From Roridomyces roridus (Eukaryota > Basidiomycota > Agaricomycetes > Agaricales > Mycenaceae), in the NCBI GenBank assembly GCA_029378245.1, contig JARKIF010000067.1:124001-188000 (forward strand): DNA of 64,000 bases, in the 5' to 3' direction. Position 1 is the first letter of the stretch. Every line of letters begins with the position of its first letter. The notes under the pieces are model-generated. The model did no database searches, had not been told where the DNA came from, and saw only the letters and a program-made list of their open reading frames with translations. Below, piece by piece: positions 1 through 11,089 of this stretch. Both the position numbers and the translations under genes were made by a program.

Positions 1-215
1 TTACATTGCTTAATGGTATTGGAACTAACAAACCACGGTTTAAACCGGCCCCTGCTGGTCTGTTAGTGAGATCCCTGAATGGTTTTAGCCAATAGTTCAA
101 ACCGGTTCAAACCGGCTCAAACTGCATGATCTCTCAGTGGCGAACATTGGTAGTTTAAACAACAGGGGGGTACGGTTCAAACCGGTTCAAACCGCATGAT
201 CTATGAAATAAGACG
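1..215. repeat. Palindromic GGTTTAAACCGG-type motif array, left
   Basis: Several copies of a palindromic core, GGTTTAAACCGG or its GGTTCAAACCGG variant, occur singly or head to tail (near 37-48, 90-120 and 172-196). The same motif recurs at 1063-1275 and 2962-3206, on both sides of a decayed KDZ transposase. No ORF here resembles a protein. Arrays of short palindromes flanking a transposase remnant would fit subterminal transposase-binding repeats, but that role is inferred only. Confidence 0.7.
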
Positions 216-220
216 GGCAA

Positions 221-1006
221 AACTTAAGTTTCAAGTGATTTTATCGCCACAGCAACTTAAGTTGTGCCGGGTCTTAAGTTCTCACCTCCCTTACCCTGCC
301 ATTGGTGAGGTACCACTGTACCTTGGACTCTACTTATTCACTGTACTGTTGATAGAACTTAACTGGGCTTGATTTGAACTTAAGTTCTGCAACCTACGAG
401 CTCAAGTTCCTCTCTTATCTTAACTACACAACTTCACTCCTGAGGGGGCCAGCCCCAAAGGTTGAGGCTTGAAGTCTAGGTCCTTATATGTAAGTCACTT
501 ACTGTGTTGGATCAAAGATTTGAAGTCCCATTGTTCTCTCTTCAATTAGCGATCAATTGTTATTCAACCGAACAATAGACGCGGCGTGTACCAAAGCAAC
601 CCAAACAAAGTACAATGGCCCACATTAGCGGCTGTGCTCTGAGAGGTATATAAAGGCCTGCTTATCCAGTCTTTTCCCCTGTCCCCGTTGCATGATAAGC
701 TTCAGAACTGGGAACCAAGTACAAAGTAGTAACTTAAGTTTTGTTGAACATCTTAAGCTTTGTTGAACCTCGTTACCTCTTAAGCTCTGTATATATAGCC
801 AGTACGGGTACCAGTAGAGTAGTGAACTTAAGTTCAACCATGACCAAACTGAAAGTATCACCTAGAACTTGAGTTCCAACCATTACAAATTACAGTACAA
901 TATCAGTATCTAGCATTTTGCAGCCCGTGTACAGTATTGCAACCAGAACTTAAGTTCGGGTAGAACTTCAGTTCCAGTGGCGATAAAATCACCCGGATCT
1001 TAAGCT
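221..1006. mobile_element. TIR element rich in GAACTTAAGTTC palindromes
   Basis: A perfect 16-bp inverted pair, GTGATTTTATCGCCAC, lies at 235-250 and, reversed, at 977-992. Each arm is flanked by a CTTAAG palindrome (221-230 and 997-1006), so the inverted similarity is longer than the perfect core. The interior holds about a dozen copies of AACTTAAGTT or one-base variants, for example near 252, 376, 729, 826 and 941. There is no coding capacity. It is read as a non-autonomous, MITE-like element. Exact ends and target duplication were not resolved. Confidence 0.6.
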
Positions 1007-1062
1007 CTGCTCATACTTTATTTGATGATCTGTTGGTGGTGAACATTCAACATCAGGTGCAC

Positions 1063-1275
1063 ACGGTTTAAACCGGTTCAAACTGAGTTGTGGATGTGGT
1101 CAGTGTGGTCAGAACCGGTTTAAACCGAAATTGGACCTCGATGTCTCTCCGACGGTTTGAACCAGACTTCAATGCAGATGTGTGTGTACCAAGCCCGGTT
1201 TGAACCGGTTTAAACTGATTTTCAACGTCAACTTGGTTGCCCTGACCCGTCTTGGTTTGAACCGGTTCAAACAAA
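1063..1275. repeat. Palindromic GGTTTAAACCGG-type motif array, right of the 0.8-kb element
   Basis: Five or six copies of the GGTTTRAACCGGTTTRAAC motif lie here, near 1064, 1113, 1151, 1197 and 1254, about 25-50 bp apart with unrelated spacers. They are the same motif as at 1-215 and 2962-3206. Confidence 0.7.
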
Positions 1276-1436
1276 GTGGCAGGGTTGATGTTTTTACTCA
1301 AGGCATAAAGAGCATTCAAATTGTTTGAAAGCAAAATGAAAAGTGCGTATAACTAACTCAGCATCACAAACGAGTGGAGTAACCACAATGGTTGGTCTTT
1401 TCTTGCATACAGGGTTGAAGATTCAGGCTAGACAGC

Positions 1437-2473
1437 ATGTATATTTCATGCTTCCCCCCAAACATGTCTGATATCCCCAGGCATGCACTCCAGAAAAAGG
1501 CGAAAGCCAATGCTGATGATGTGGATCTTGTTGTGGAACAGCATCATTTAGCAGCGGATCTAAAGAAGTGGCACGAACAGCAACAGCAAATCTGCCCCAA
1601 AGTTGTCTCATATGTGATTGCAGAGCCAGATACTCCTTCAGAGAAGAAGAGACTGTTCCTGCCCTCTGACTTTTCCAGCACAGATCACCAGAAGCTGGGA
1701 TTAGTTACACTTGCAGTGGAAGAACTGAAACTCAGAGAGGGTGAAGCAAATGATGCCCTTCGTAATTTACGGGAACACATCTGGCACAGTCAAGCTCTCA
1801 GACAACGCAAGAACCTGAGAGGCAATGCTGTCCGAGTCCATGGACAAGAGTGGAACACTCGGGCAGTACGCAAGATTCAGGATGTGCAGAGCAAAATTCA
1901 AGAATACGTGAAAAAATATTAACAGGCTCGTCTTTGGTCGCACTTGGGCGTAACCCACAGGATCCCAGATATCCGGAGTCGAAAGACCAGGACCTCTATA
2001 CCAAGAATGTCAACGAGCCGCACAACTTAGGCGATGGGGCAAGGTTGAGGGTTGGATCTGGAGGAAAGGGTATCATGGAAACCTGTCTGATATGCCCTGG
2101 ATTGTAAGTCCAGCTCAAACTAATACTCTATGACATGCAACAACAGTTGAATGCTCATTTTACAGCGGCAAAAGTACAGTGGCACTGGGCCTTGCAGAGT
2201 CTGACTGCTGACAAGAAGAAGTTGAAATTCTTGCACAGGAGTTCAGGCGCGCAATACAGAAAAATGGAGTCTGTCTGGCATGTACTTGCACAAGACAGTG
2301 TCAATAATCCTGGCAAGCAGGCATATGCCTACAACACTGCACAGATGTACCAGACAATGGCTAGAGAAGCGGAGGAAAGCTTTCCCAAGTTGGGGGCACA
2401 TGGCCTGTTTGGTGGAACATGCCTGAAGCAGTGGGTCTGCACCGGAACATTCCAGAGAATTCCTTACCATTGA
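1437..2473 (+). pseudogene. Decayed KDZ transposase, C-terminal part
   Basis: The conceptual protein resembles the C-terminal region of basidiomycete KDZ (Kyakuja-Dileera-Zisupton) transposases. In order it has an LPSDF segment, a helical block (KLREGEANDALRNLR), then RGNAVR, then an LGRNPQDPRYP..KDQDLYTKNV segment, a GWIWRKGYHGN segment, and a tail with QEEVEILAQEFRRA and AYAYNTAQMY. The pieces lie in different frames: a break near 1905-1925, another near 2040 and another near 2215. A plausible intron (GTAAGT donor near 2104) precedes the last part. The N-terminal catalytic region is absent, so this is a dead 3' fragment. It is bracketed by the palindromic arrays at 1063-1275 and 2962-3206. 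Family assignment rests on remembered motif order, not on a search. Confidence 0.65.
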
Positions 2474-2961
2474 TAGTAGTACACCCCAAGCTCCGTAGAA
2501 TCTTCTAGATAGTTACCTGTAGTATATAAGCCCAGCCAATTCACGGCATAGAGCATCTGTTTGCTCTAATGCATTCATCTCCAACCAGATTGTGATTGCA
2601 CACCTTCCCTCCTCCTCTTCTCTCTTCCGCTGTCATCAGCTTCTCCCTCCCACGTCGAACCCTAACATGGCCCCATAGCAGAGTAACCCTTTCTCAACAT
2701 GTCAGGTCTGAACGGCCAGATATGAAAACTGAGTGGAATGCTGGTTTGGCAGAGGGGAATTGAATAGCTGGCAGTGCCATCTTGATTTTTGTTTGTACTA
2801 CTAGCAGTGCAATGACTGATATGTGCAATTGTTGTAAGACTCCTGTGTGACTCGGGAGAGCAATAGTAGTAGAGGGGAAATCATTAAAGATTGGCTGAAA
2901 GCAGTTTAATCCCACTTTAGACTATTAATCACTCGTTGAGATGGCAGCTGTTTCTCAACCT
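2474..2961. other. No gene seen
   Basis: A short TATA-like stretch lies near 2523 and a CT-rich tract near 2605-2650. No ORF resembles a protein. It may be the 3' remainder of the KDZ copy or the start of the next repeat. Confidence 0.4.
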
Positions 2962-3206
2962 CAGTTTAAAACCGGTTTAAACCTCTGCATCAAACTTCAA
3001 GCTGACATCATGAGGTGTCCCTCATCTTCGGTTTAAACCGGTTTAAACCACGGCTCCATGACTGACACCATGAGGTGTCCTCAATCTCGGTTTAAACCAG
3101 CACTGGTGTGCTAGTCAGATTCTACTGTACTGCAACAGAAGGACAGTTTAAACCATGGTTTAAACCGAGGCCCTCATTGGCAATGACTCGGTTTAAACTC
3201 AAACCA
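2962..3206. repeat. GGTTTAAACC array with a tandem duplication
   Basis: Copies of GGTTTAAACCGGTTTAAACC or its half lie near 2966, 3030, 3090, 3147 and 3190. The first part is a tandem duplication: the segment GACAyCATGAGGTGTCC followed by the palindrome occurs near 3004 and again near 3064. Confidence 0.65.
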
Positions 3207-3933
3207 TGCTACAGTACGGCAACTTACATCTGCTGGCTTGCATGTTTCGGTGTGTTCGCATCAAACTCACATCTCAATGTTTCAGCCACATGTTGCGGTT
3301 GGCTCGCATCCCTGCCAAGCACATCAATGATGTCGTATGATCTGCATCAATCCGGCCACTCGGCACCACTAGGAGAACTATGAACATTGGTGTTGGACAG
3401 CCGGATTATGACCGGAGGTTTACGGGCACTTCCAGTACGTTCTGTGGTTGATTTCCACTTGAATCACCTACCCAGAGTGAGAGGATCGCTCGGGCAGTTC
3501 CATTTTCTGTCTTTACCCCGCCATAGAGCTCACAAAAGCAGGATCACTCGAAGGGAGTCTCGAACATCACCCATAGCATTTGAACTACTGCTTTGTGTGC
3601 TGTTTGACCTTGAAGGTATGCCCAGAGGTATTCTAATGTTCAGACTTGGGTACAATGATCGTCGACTTCCATTTCTGGAGCTCGGCAACAAAAGATCATC
3701 AATGTTCAAATCACTTCATCAAACCTCGACAATTTCTCCACGACCAAGTCGAAACATGGGTTCAATTCGCGGAGAAATCATCCTATACGGTGTTGCAAGC
3801 TTGCTCATCACATATGTAACCCACATCACAAAGTTGTAAGCTTTTGTGCATCCAACATGTCAGTTGCAACCGAAAACTATGCAACCAAGTGAGATGTATG
3901 TGCATGAATTTTTGCACAGTATATGTGCCATAG
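3207..3933 (+). other. Unassigned stretch with a 150-codon ORF
   Basis: An ORF at 3387-3839 is open for 150 codons but has no recognisable motif, low-complexity segment or obvious splice partner. The base composition is like the surrounding repeats. I see no firm evidence that it is a gene. Confidence 0.25.
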
Positions 3934-4326
3934 GGCAGCAGCCATGTTGCTGACAAGTGGGGCCAGACTCTGCTGCACCGTGCCTGCTCAGAAGGGAAGC
4001 TTGATGTTGCAAAGCTGCTCATAGAACATGGGGCAGCAGTTGATGCTGCTGACAAGTATGGCTGGACTCCGCTGAACCGTGCCTCCTCAAATCGGAAGCT
4101 TGATGTCGCAAAGCTGCTCACAGAACATGATGCAGCAGTGGATGCTGCTGACAGGGATGGCGAGACTCCGCTGCACTGTGCCCGCTCAAATGACAACCGT
4201 GAACTTGCAAAGTTGCTCATAGAACATGGGGCAGCAGTTGATGCTGCTGACAAATGGGACAAGACTCCACTGCACCATGCTGCTCACAGAACATGGGGCA
4301 GCAATGGATGCTCAGGCTGCTGACAG
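3934..4326 (+). pseudogene. Ankyrin-repeat gene fragment
   Basis: A continuous reading frame encodes about three and a half ankyrin repeats of 33 residues. Each carries the consensus ADKxGxTPLHxA, then a LDVAKLL-type helix and an EHGAAVDAAD loop (DNA from about 3949 to 4300). Neighbouring repeats are very similar, which suggests recent internal duplication. At the 5' end, around 3938-3950, the GAAVDAAD loop is out of frame and a stop lies just upstream. At the 3' end the last repeat slips out of frame and stops after SNGCSGC. No start codon or non-repeat domain accompanies it, so it is a truncated, frameshifted fragment. Confidence 0.75.
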
Positions 4327-5590
4327 GGATGGCCAATCTCTGCATTAACACCTGCCACATCCCGAAATCCGTGAATCCGGCTCCGTCAGGCCCTGGGGAT
4401 AGTCCACACCTTGAGGTCCACGGAGCCCGATTCGCAATTTTTCTCTTCCTCGAAACTCCTATAGTCTTTTTTGTCAGACAGTCTAAACACGTGATGTAGT
4501 CTGATTGATCCGCCTGGCCCCTACCTTACATGAGGCGTAACAAGAACAATGGGACTGGGACTCCGCTTTTGATGTGCAGTCCCATCACAATGGGATTCAG
4601 GCATGCCGATCACCGTCGCAATGGGATTCAGCGTGGTTTCATAATGCAACGGCGAACATCCGGCAGCCATTGGCTAGCCTGATCAGACACGTGCTGGGAG
4701 CGTGCTCTCATTGCAAGCACCATCTGGCCCCGATTCACGTCAGCGCAGCGTCTCCGTCGATGATTACCCTCATTCTAATGAAAAAACATGCCTCAACCGA
4801 CTGGACACGTTTGGATTGAAATAAGCCGCAAGACCTCATTTTGTTATCCGATGCCTGCGAGTACCGGATATTTCTCGCATCTCTATGTTTCCACACACTC
4901 GGGAACACATGTGTTCTTTTATCCTCAACCACCATGAAAACTGGTCACCGTCTGCGCTTTCGCTCAGTTCTTTGCCCATCCATTTCTCTTGCCCCCCGGA
5001 TACTGCATACTATATCTTATGGACGACGTTCAGCCCGGTAAGAATTTAATTTCAGTTCTTTCGAAGCCAGCGGCTGAAGATATTTAGATCCTCGACTGTT
5101 CCATGATGCCGCCGACTTCACACCGGCCGAGGTTGCGCAGTCCCAGTGAAAAGTCGATGGGATCGTTTGCGTCGAAATTGGATGGAATAGTGCTGCTTGG
5201 CCGCGTGAGTGTTGGTTTGAGATGATTTGAGTGGAATTGTGCATGGCTGTCACACGTCCATCTAGATCATCCCAATCAAACTCATTTCATCCCTTCGTCC
5301 CATGTGGTGCCTTCACAATCTTATGGTCATCCTTCCACGACAATGGACCGTCCCTCTATTGCCTGAATTCCTGTATGGACCATAGTGCGCAATTGGGAGT
5401 GGTATGGTCGCGTTCTCTCCCCACCCCCGAGTAATCTGATGCACTGTAGTACCCACCAAATGTTCTGAGCATCATACAGTGCTGCTTCATCCGAGTCCTC
5501 GGTGGTAGAGAGGAAAGAAAGGCAATTTGGTAGCCAGGGTAGATAGATCATTGGAGTGTCGAAGAGTGACATGCAGACAGCCTTGGAGTG
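4327..5590. other. No gene seen; diverged repeat at 4540-4640
   Basis: The stretch around 4540-4640 is rich in the phrase AATGGGACT or ATGGGATTC. It resembles, in reverse orientation, a stretch at about 28940-29060, so a dispersed repeat is likely. The rest has only short ORFs on both strands without recognisable features. Confidence 0.35.
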
Positions 5591-5593
5591 TTA

Positions 5594-5668
5594 TGTTAGT
5601 CTAGCGGTAACCGTGGTTTCTTTTATTTCCTTCCCGCGCGTAAGCTCGTCCGTTCGATTCCCGTGAGA
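5594..5668 (+). repeat. tRNA-like promoter module, degenerate
   Basis: A-box-like TTAGTCTAGCGGTA (near 5599) and B-box-like GTTCGATTCCC (near 5651) occur in the spacing of a tRNA gene. The acceptor and T stems do not pair well enough for a functional tRNA. Four other A/B-box modules with similar heads are in this window (16.9-17.1, 25.9-26.0, 59.1 and 61.1 kb). It is best read as a tRNA-derived SINE head. Confidence 0.45.
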
Positions 5669-5712
5669 TTCTGTACATGTGCAAGTCCTAAGTATGAGAA
5701 AAGCATTGTAGG

Positions 5713-6207
5713 TAGGGATCGGCACCGTACGTACCGTATACGGTACGGATCAAATTACGGATGTACGGATGTTCTGGGGCTACGTACGGCACGATACGGC
5801 GCTATCCTTGGCCGCCACGGTACGGTACGGCCGTATACGGACGTACGGACGAGCTTGGTGTGTAGGCGGCGTACGCGGCCCACGGCCAGCAGCCGTGGTG
5901 ATTCCTTGATCGCATCACCATGATCCGACATGCCACCACCTGATTGAAGTGCCTGGTAAGCAATCCGGATGACTTCGACTCATCGGCGCTATGAACTGAT
6001 CAACATGTTCGACATCAACAGAGCTTTTACCACTTGCCGAACATGCCGAGCGCCATCACCGTATACGGCCGTATACGCCGTATCGTACGGACGAAATACG
6101 GGCTTGGGACGGTTCGGATGATGGGGTCTCTGTTCGCCACGATACGGACGACGTACCGTACCGTACGTACGTACGCCGTACCTGTACGGATACGGTGCCG
6201 ATCCCTA
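5713..6207. mobile_element. hAT-type MITE with perfect 8-bp TSD
   Basis: A 495-bp element has inverted ends starting TAGGGATCGGCACCGTA. It is flanked by identical 8-bp direct repeats, ATTGTAGG, at 5705-5712 and 6208-6215. The interior is saturated with CGTAC and GTACGG palindromes toward both ends and has no coding capacity. Eight-base duplications and TAGGG..CCCTA ends are typical of hAT elements. The ends resemble those of the element at 31710-33046 (TAGGGCTGGGCACCGTA), so the two belong to related families. Confidence 0.9.
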
Positions 6208-6680
6208 ATTGTAGGTCAAAGACAAGTCACTGTAATGTAATGAAAGGTCCTTTAGAAAGGCAATGTAGGTAAGTAACTGGGCAGTAACAGGATGGACAAG
6301 GGAAAGCAAGCCACGGGGGCGCCAGAAACACTTTTTTCTGCCCATGGGAAAGGTCCCAAACCAGCCCTTTTGAACACTTTTGGGCGCTGAATTGATAGAT
6401 TGACGGTTGCTGCCAAGGACATGAAATGGGTTGGAATGGGATGAAATACACACTGGCACAAATCATCCCATTTGATATGCAAACGATCTTGTTTCTGACT
6501 GTCATATTTAGAGAGTCTGTGTCTCAAATGTGTTTGATTGCGCAAACCTCGGTAATGACACGAAATCACGCATTTCGACGCAAACAATCCCATCGACTTT
6601 TCACTGGGGCGCAGTACCGGTCCATTGTATGTTGATCTCTCCCTCATGAACGCGGCTCACTTGCACAATCAAACTAACAG
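6208..6680. other. Upstream region of the 6.7-kb gene, no gene seen
   Basis: Only short overlapping ORFs on both strands. This is the presumed 5' flank of the multi-exon gene that starts at 6681. No TATA box or other clear element was identified. Confidence 0.3.
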
Positions 6681-8787
6681 ATGTTTCCTCCGGCTCTGGG
6701 AAATTCGACACATACTCCCTTCTTCTCCGTCGAGAATGCACCTGAGTGGATGACTGCCCGCGGCTATGTCCTATTCAACGACTACGACCCCGCGGCGCCT
6801 ATATCTTTCGATTTCCGGAATGCAACCGTGCGGCAACTGCGGGATTATCAGACACAGGTTTGACCTACGCTCAATGGTATGCTTGATGTGCTGATATCCG
6901 TGTGAGATTGTCGGCCCAATTTATGCAGAGAGCACTTTCTTTCAGGTCGATCACACAGAGAATTGGGTTTGCCAAGGTCCTTTCAATACTTGGATGCGAT
7001 ACCAGGAAGAACAGCGGGGCCGCACACGCAATCGACCCGACCCATTTCAGTCCCACCGTGCTGGGTCTTCCAGTTTGGCCAGCAGCCCAGCTCCGTCTCG
7101 TGCAATGTCTCGCAATCTTTCAAGTCCACCTCACTCCCCTCCACATTCTCGTTCAGCCTCCATGCATAGTGTCGGTCCTTGGCATTCTCTCAGGGCCTAC
7201 TCTTCTCATCAGTCTTCACGGGCTAACTCTGCTGCACCCTCGCGTGCAAGTTCTGCCGGGCCCTCGCGTGACTGTCCGTACACAAACTCTCGAGGCGAAT
7301 CAGCCACTCCACCCTCGTGTTCGCAATCTCGCGCGGACGCTGTCCACAGTTCTGAACCCATCCGACTTGAACCTGTGCCACCCGGTATTTCAACGGCGCT
7401 GGCCACGGAGCTATCTCAAGATGTGCCATCCTCACCGGGAGCTCTCTCCTCAATTGCGGAGCCTGTGCAATGTGTGTACGTCTTTTTGATTGTAAGGCAT
7501 CGACCTCACTCGATTTCTTAGCCGCTTCCGGGTCGCGAAAGAAGAGTAAAAAGGCCAAAAGCGACCGGCCACCCGTTGCAATAACCCACGAGCTTTACGT
7601 TGATCGACTCGAAAGGGTTATGTCTGTGGGGAGTACGTGGACTGTGCCGCGGGACCGTACTGCTTACAAGTTGGTGGACTTGAGCGCAACACCAGACGTC
7701 CTCAAGGAGGGCAACAAGACTCGCACCATTGATGCCTACATCAAAGCCGAGGTATGTGGATGGTTTCAGAGCGCCGCCGTCCTTGGCTTGCTAGACTCCC
7801 TATTAGGACCAGGACGCTTGGGAGGGGTCAACTGGGCACGTAGCTGGTGATGTTTGGGTGACCAGTGCATTCAATGGGGAGGGGAAGCATGTTCGTGCCC
7901 AACGCGCGCAGCTGACGTGCAAGGGTGTAAATGTGTGTGAATATACGTCGGAGGAGATTTTTGGAGACTGTGAACGGTACGAGCCGGATTCGGATGCCAT
8001 GCAGGACTTGTGGATACATGAGCTCGATGCTAATGAGCGTGAGGCGGCATCCCCCGAGGCCATTCTATCCCGGTAAGTGATTGAACATCCTCCTGGTGAC
8101 TTGTCTAACTCAACACCAGATTTTATGTTCGCGTCATTCAGTCCAAATGCAAAATCCCATGTGACGGCGTGCCGGTGCTTATACAGCGATCCCATGTATG
8201 CTAAATTCTTGATTTGTGACACCAACAACCAACTAACTTCCTCTGCAGGGCCCCAACGCATACGGCCAACTTTACTTTGTGGGGTGTTCGAGTTGGAAAC
8301 CCTCCGAGCGCTGGTCGCACCTCTATCACCACATTCCAGTGAATGTTGACGAGGATGAATTCAGATACGTGTTCGAGAATGATGGTCGTTTGCCGCACGG
8401 TGCAGCACAGAATTTCAACGAAAAGTGTGTCCTCACAACACACCCGCGACTCGCTCTCAAACGCTGTTGTGAGTTTCTTATACACAGTCTCGGTCGCGTT
8501 CGGTTTATCTCTCACCAGGTTTCACTCATGTTGTGGATGGTGTCATTCTCCCCGCCAAACTTCTTCCGCGGAAATGCGATACCGAGTTGGTGGCCTTAAT
8601 CCCCGTTCGACCATTCCCCGGCAAGAATTGGTATCCTCCCCACCCGCCATCCCCGGTTCCCGCTCCGTGTCCACCACCATCTGGTCCTCCTCGTGCTCAT
8701 CAGGCGAAACAGGCTGCAGCGGCACGCCGGGTGTCAATGACGCAGTACACCGTGTGCCCAGCTCATATAGCTGATACAATGCGTTAG
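6681..8787 (+). pseudogene. N-terminal half of a recurrent agaricomycete transposase-like protein
   Basis: Seven exons join in frame: 6681-6857, 6946-7471, 7522-7751, 7807-8072, 8120-8195, 8249-8468 and 8519-8787 (587 codons plus stop). In order the product has an N-terminal segment ending FRNATVRQLRDYQTQ, a long Ser/Arg/Pro-rich linker, and a basic patch (RKKSKKAK). A conserved core follows with DQDAWEGSTG, the strings NEREAASPEAIL and FYVRVIQSKC, VNVDEDEFRYVF and CVLTTHPRLALK. A possible metal-binding stretch (RCCFTHVVDG, then RKC) and a Pro-rich tail end it. I recognise this core from a multicopy, transposon-like family of Agaricomycetes whose complete members continue into a MULE-like domain. 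Here the frame runs into the end of the 6-kb TIR element at about 8779, which supplies the stop codon. The missing C-terminal half may be the piece at 19.5 kb. The biochemical role is unknown. Confidence 0.7.
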
Positions 8788-9619
8788 AAATGGGTTGTAC
8801 CCGGTAGGTCTAATGCGTTATCTATGAGTGGTTGCCCACGATCAATTTTTTCGCTGTACGGCTGTTCGGCACAGTTGTTGGGCATTTGGGCTGCCGGTTT
8901 CGGCCGTTTTGCTGCTTCCATCAGCTGTCGGAGTGTGAAATAAAAGTGAACGTTTATTTGCTGCATTTATTCGACATCCGGCAAACGCCGGTTAGATCAA
9001 TTACACTAAATATTGAAAAAAGCGCGCGCGCTCGTCCGGCACCGGGGCTCGGGGACACACCGACACCTTGATTCCAGGACAAAAACTCCCTCCCTCCCTC
9101 TCTCCATCCACGCACGTGCCCATCGCTCAGCGCATCAGCATCGGGATTTGTGTGCAAAAACACCAGCAAATTCGCACTGCGGCGCCCCTGCACCCCCAGC
9201 AGTACGTGCAGCCCGTTGGCTGGTGCCAGCAGCATCACATGGACATGTAAAACATCCCAGGAGGCTTGCATGGCCCCGCTGGATTGGAAGCGATGGTTAC
9301 TGGTTTTGGCGGGATCGGCGGGTCAGGGATCGGCAACTGGGTCGGGATTGGCATGAGGCAAGGGTGTATATGAGCCATGCAGGCACTGTACTGGCAATGG
9401 AAAGAGAGGAGGGAGTCGTGGACGCTGCTGGACGCTGGCGCAAAAAGCAAAAAGAAAATGGCGCCATTTCGGATACAGTTCGGATGCAATACGGACCGGC
9501 AGCCCATACACCGCCTCTCTCTTGGCTTTCTCCTCCACCATCCCCGCTCCCCGCATACTCACGACTCGTCGGACAACCAGCCAACGCGAAGGTGAGTTCT
9601 TCCGACTATTTGACAACTA

Positions 9620-11089
9620 CATCAGGGAAAACCTCCTTTGGTAATTTAGCGCAAATCTCGGAGATTCGGCTAATTTACCGATTTTACCTTGACTACCGTG
9701 GATACCCCAAAATTCTTGCCCATTTTCTCATTCATGCAGTCCTCCCCTCGTCTTTCCTACTAGCGATACAATATGCCTGTGCCCGGGCAAGCCAAAAACA
9801 CAATTTTAGACAGCATTATGTATTGACTTGTGCCAAATGTTCAGTCAGGTAGGCTGAGACCAGTAGGACACGGAATTCCATTGCTAGATGGACTGCAGAA
9901 GGCTGCATACAAGGAGAGAAGATGAGGTCGGGAGGGTGAAATTTTGTGAAGTCCATTGCCGAGGCTTCCGTAACGTCCGTAAGAGTGATACAATGATACG
10001 GATCCAGGCCCTCCGTGATGTGATACCGATCGAATACTTAACCCGTCCGGGATGACACGTCAACCGCTCACCTCTTTCTTTCTTCCTCCATCTCCCTCTC
10101 TCTCTTGCTGGCTGCCATACCACCGCCGCTCCCCTCCGCCACCCAGCCTCTTGTTCTGCCAGCATCCTGCTCCCACCCGGCATGCAAGCAACTGCATATA
10201 CACATCCCTCTGGTTTTTGCCTTCAAGATATACACCGAGAGTTGTCTCCATTCACATGTGTGTACATGTATGCTGCCTGCCCTTCCGTTGTCCATATACT
10301 GACTGACCAGCTGGCAGGTTGCTGCCACGCCACCGCCGCCCTGACATCCATCGACACCCGCCGTTGCTAGGTGAGGCCACTGTATATTGATTCTCGAACA
10401 TCTGACATCGGCTGCCGAGGTATGTCAGTACCACCACCGCATCTCCACTTCTCCACTTCCACATACTGACACTCATCCAGTGCCCTCCCGGTGTCAACAC
10501 TAATCCAGCGCCGTGACTCTCGAAACATCTGGCATCGGCTGTCAAGGTATGTAAGTACTCCCGCTGTGTCTTCACTTCCACATACTGACACCGCATCTAG
10601 CGCCCTGTCTCTCTTTCCTGCTGTCGACACTAATCCAGCGGCGTACAGAACCAATGTTCCTCATCTCTATGTATGTTTCATCTCTTGCTCGCTGCCATGC
10701 CATTCCATTTCTGACCCTTGTTTTCATCCAGGTACCTCTGGTCGTTGTCAGCCTCCATCCACACGCAGTTGGCGGGTCATAGTGTAGTTCCAGTGTAGTT
10801 TATTGTTGATGTATGTACGGTAATGCTTGAATATATATACATTTTAACCTTCCCTCCGTGATGAATATGAGCCTCCAAGCTGGAATGAGCAGTGTGAATG
10901 GTCTCAAATTGCCGCTAATCACGGGGTAATTCCCGCCAATTGGGGGGGTAATTCCCGCTAATCCGGGCTAAGGTTAACCCTCTACCCTACCTAGATTTTG
11001 GGTAACATCGGTATTTCGGGGAATTTGGCCGAATTACCTTCAATTACCGGTAATTCAAGGTAGAATACCAAAGGAGGCTTTCCCTGATG
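9620..11089. mobile_element. 1.47-kb TIR element, TA target duplication
   Basis: Inverted ends begin CATCAGGGAAA, then CCTCCTTTGGTA. They are flanked by TA at 9618-9619 and 11090-11091. Both subterminal regions contain sequences of the type AATTnACCG or CGGTAATT. There is no transposase ORF. TA duplication suggests mobilisation by a Tc1/mariner-superfamily enzyme, but two bases are weak evidence. Confidence 0.6.
10389..10644. repeat. Tandem duplication, about 125-130 bp unit, two copies
   Basis: Two diverged copies in tandem each contain TCTCGAA, CATCGGCTG, GGTATGT, CTTCCACATACTGACAC and CACTAATCCAGCG in this order. It lies inside the 1.47-kb TIR element and has no coding sense. Confidence 0.6.

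Noticed and set aside
1..3206. CRISPR-like array from regularly repeated palindromes
   Set aside because: Eukaryotic context, irregular spacing, very short palindromic units and no cas-like genes.
5594..5668. Functional tRNA gene
   Set aside because: A and B boxes are present but acceptor and T stems do not pair; treated as a tRNA-derived module.
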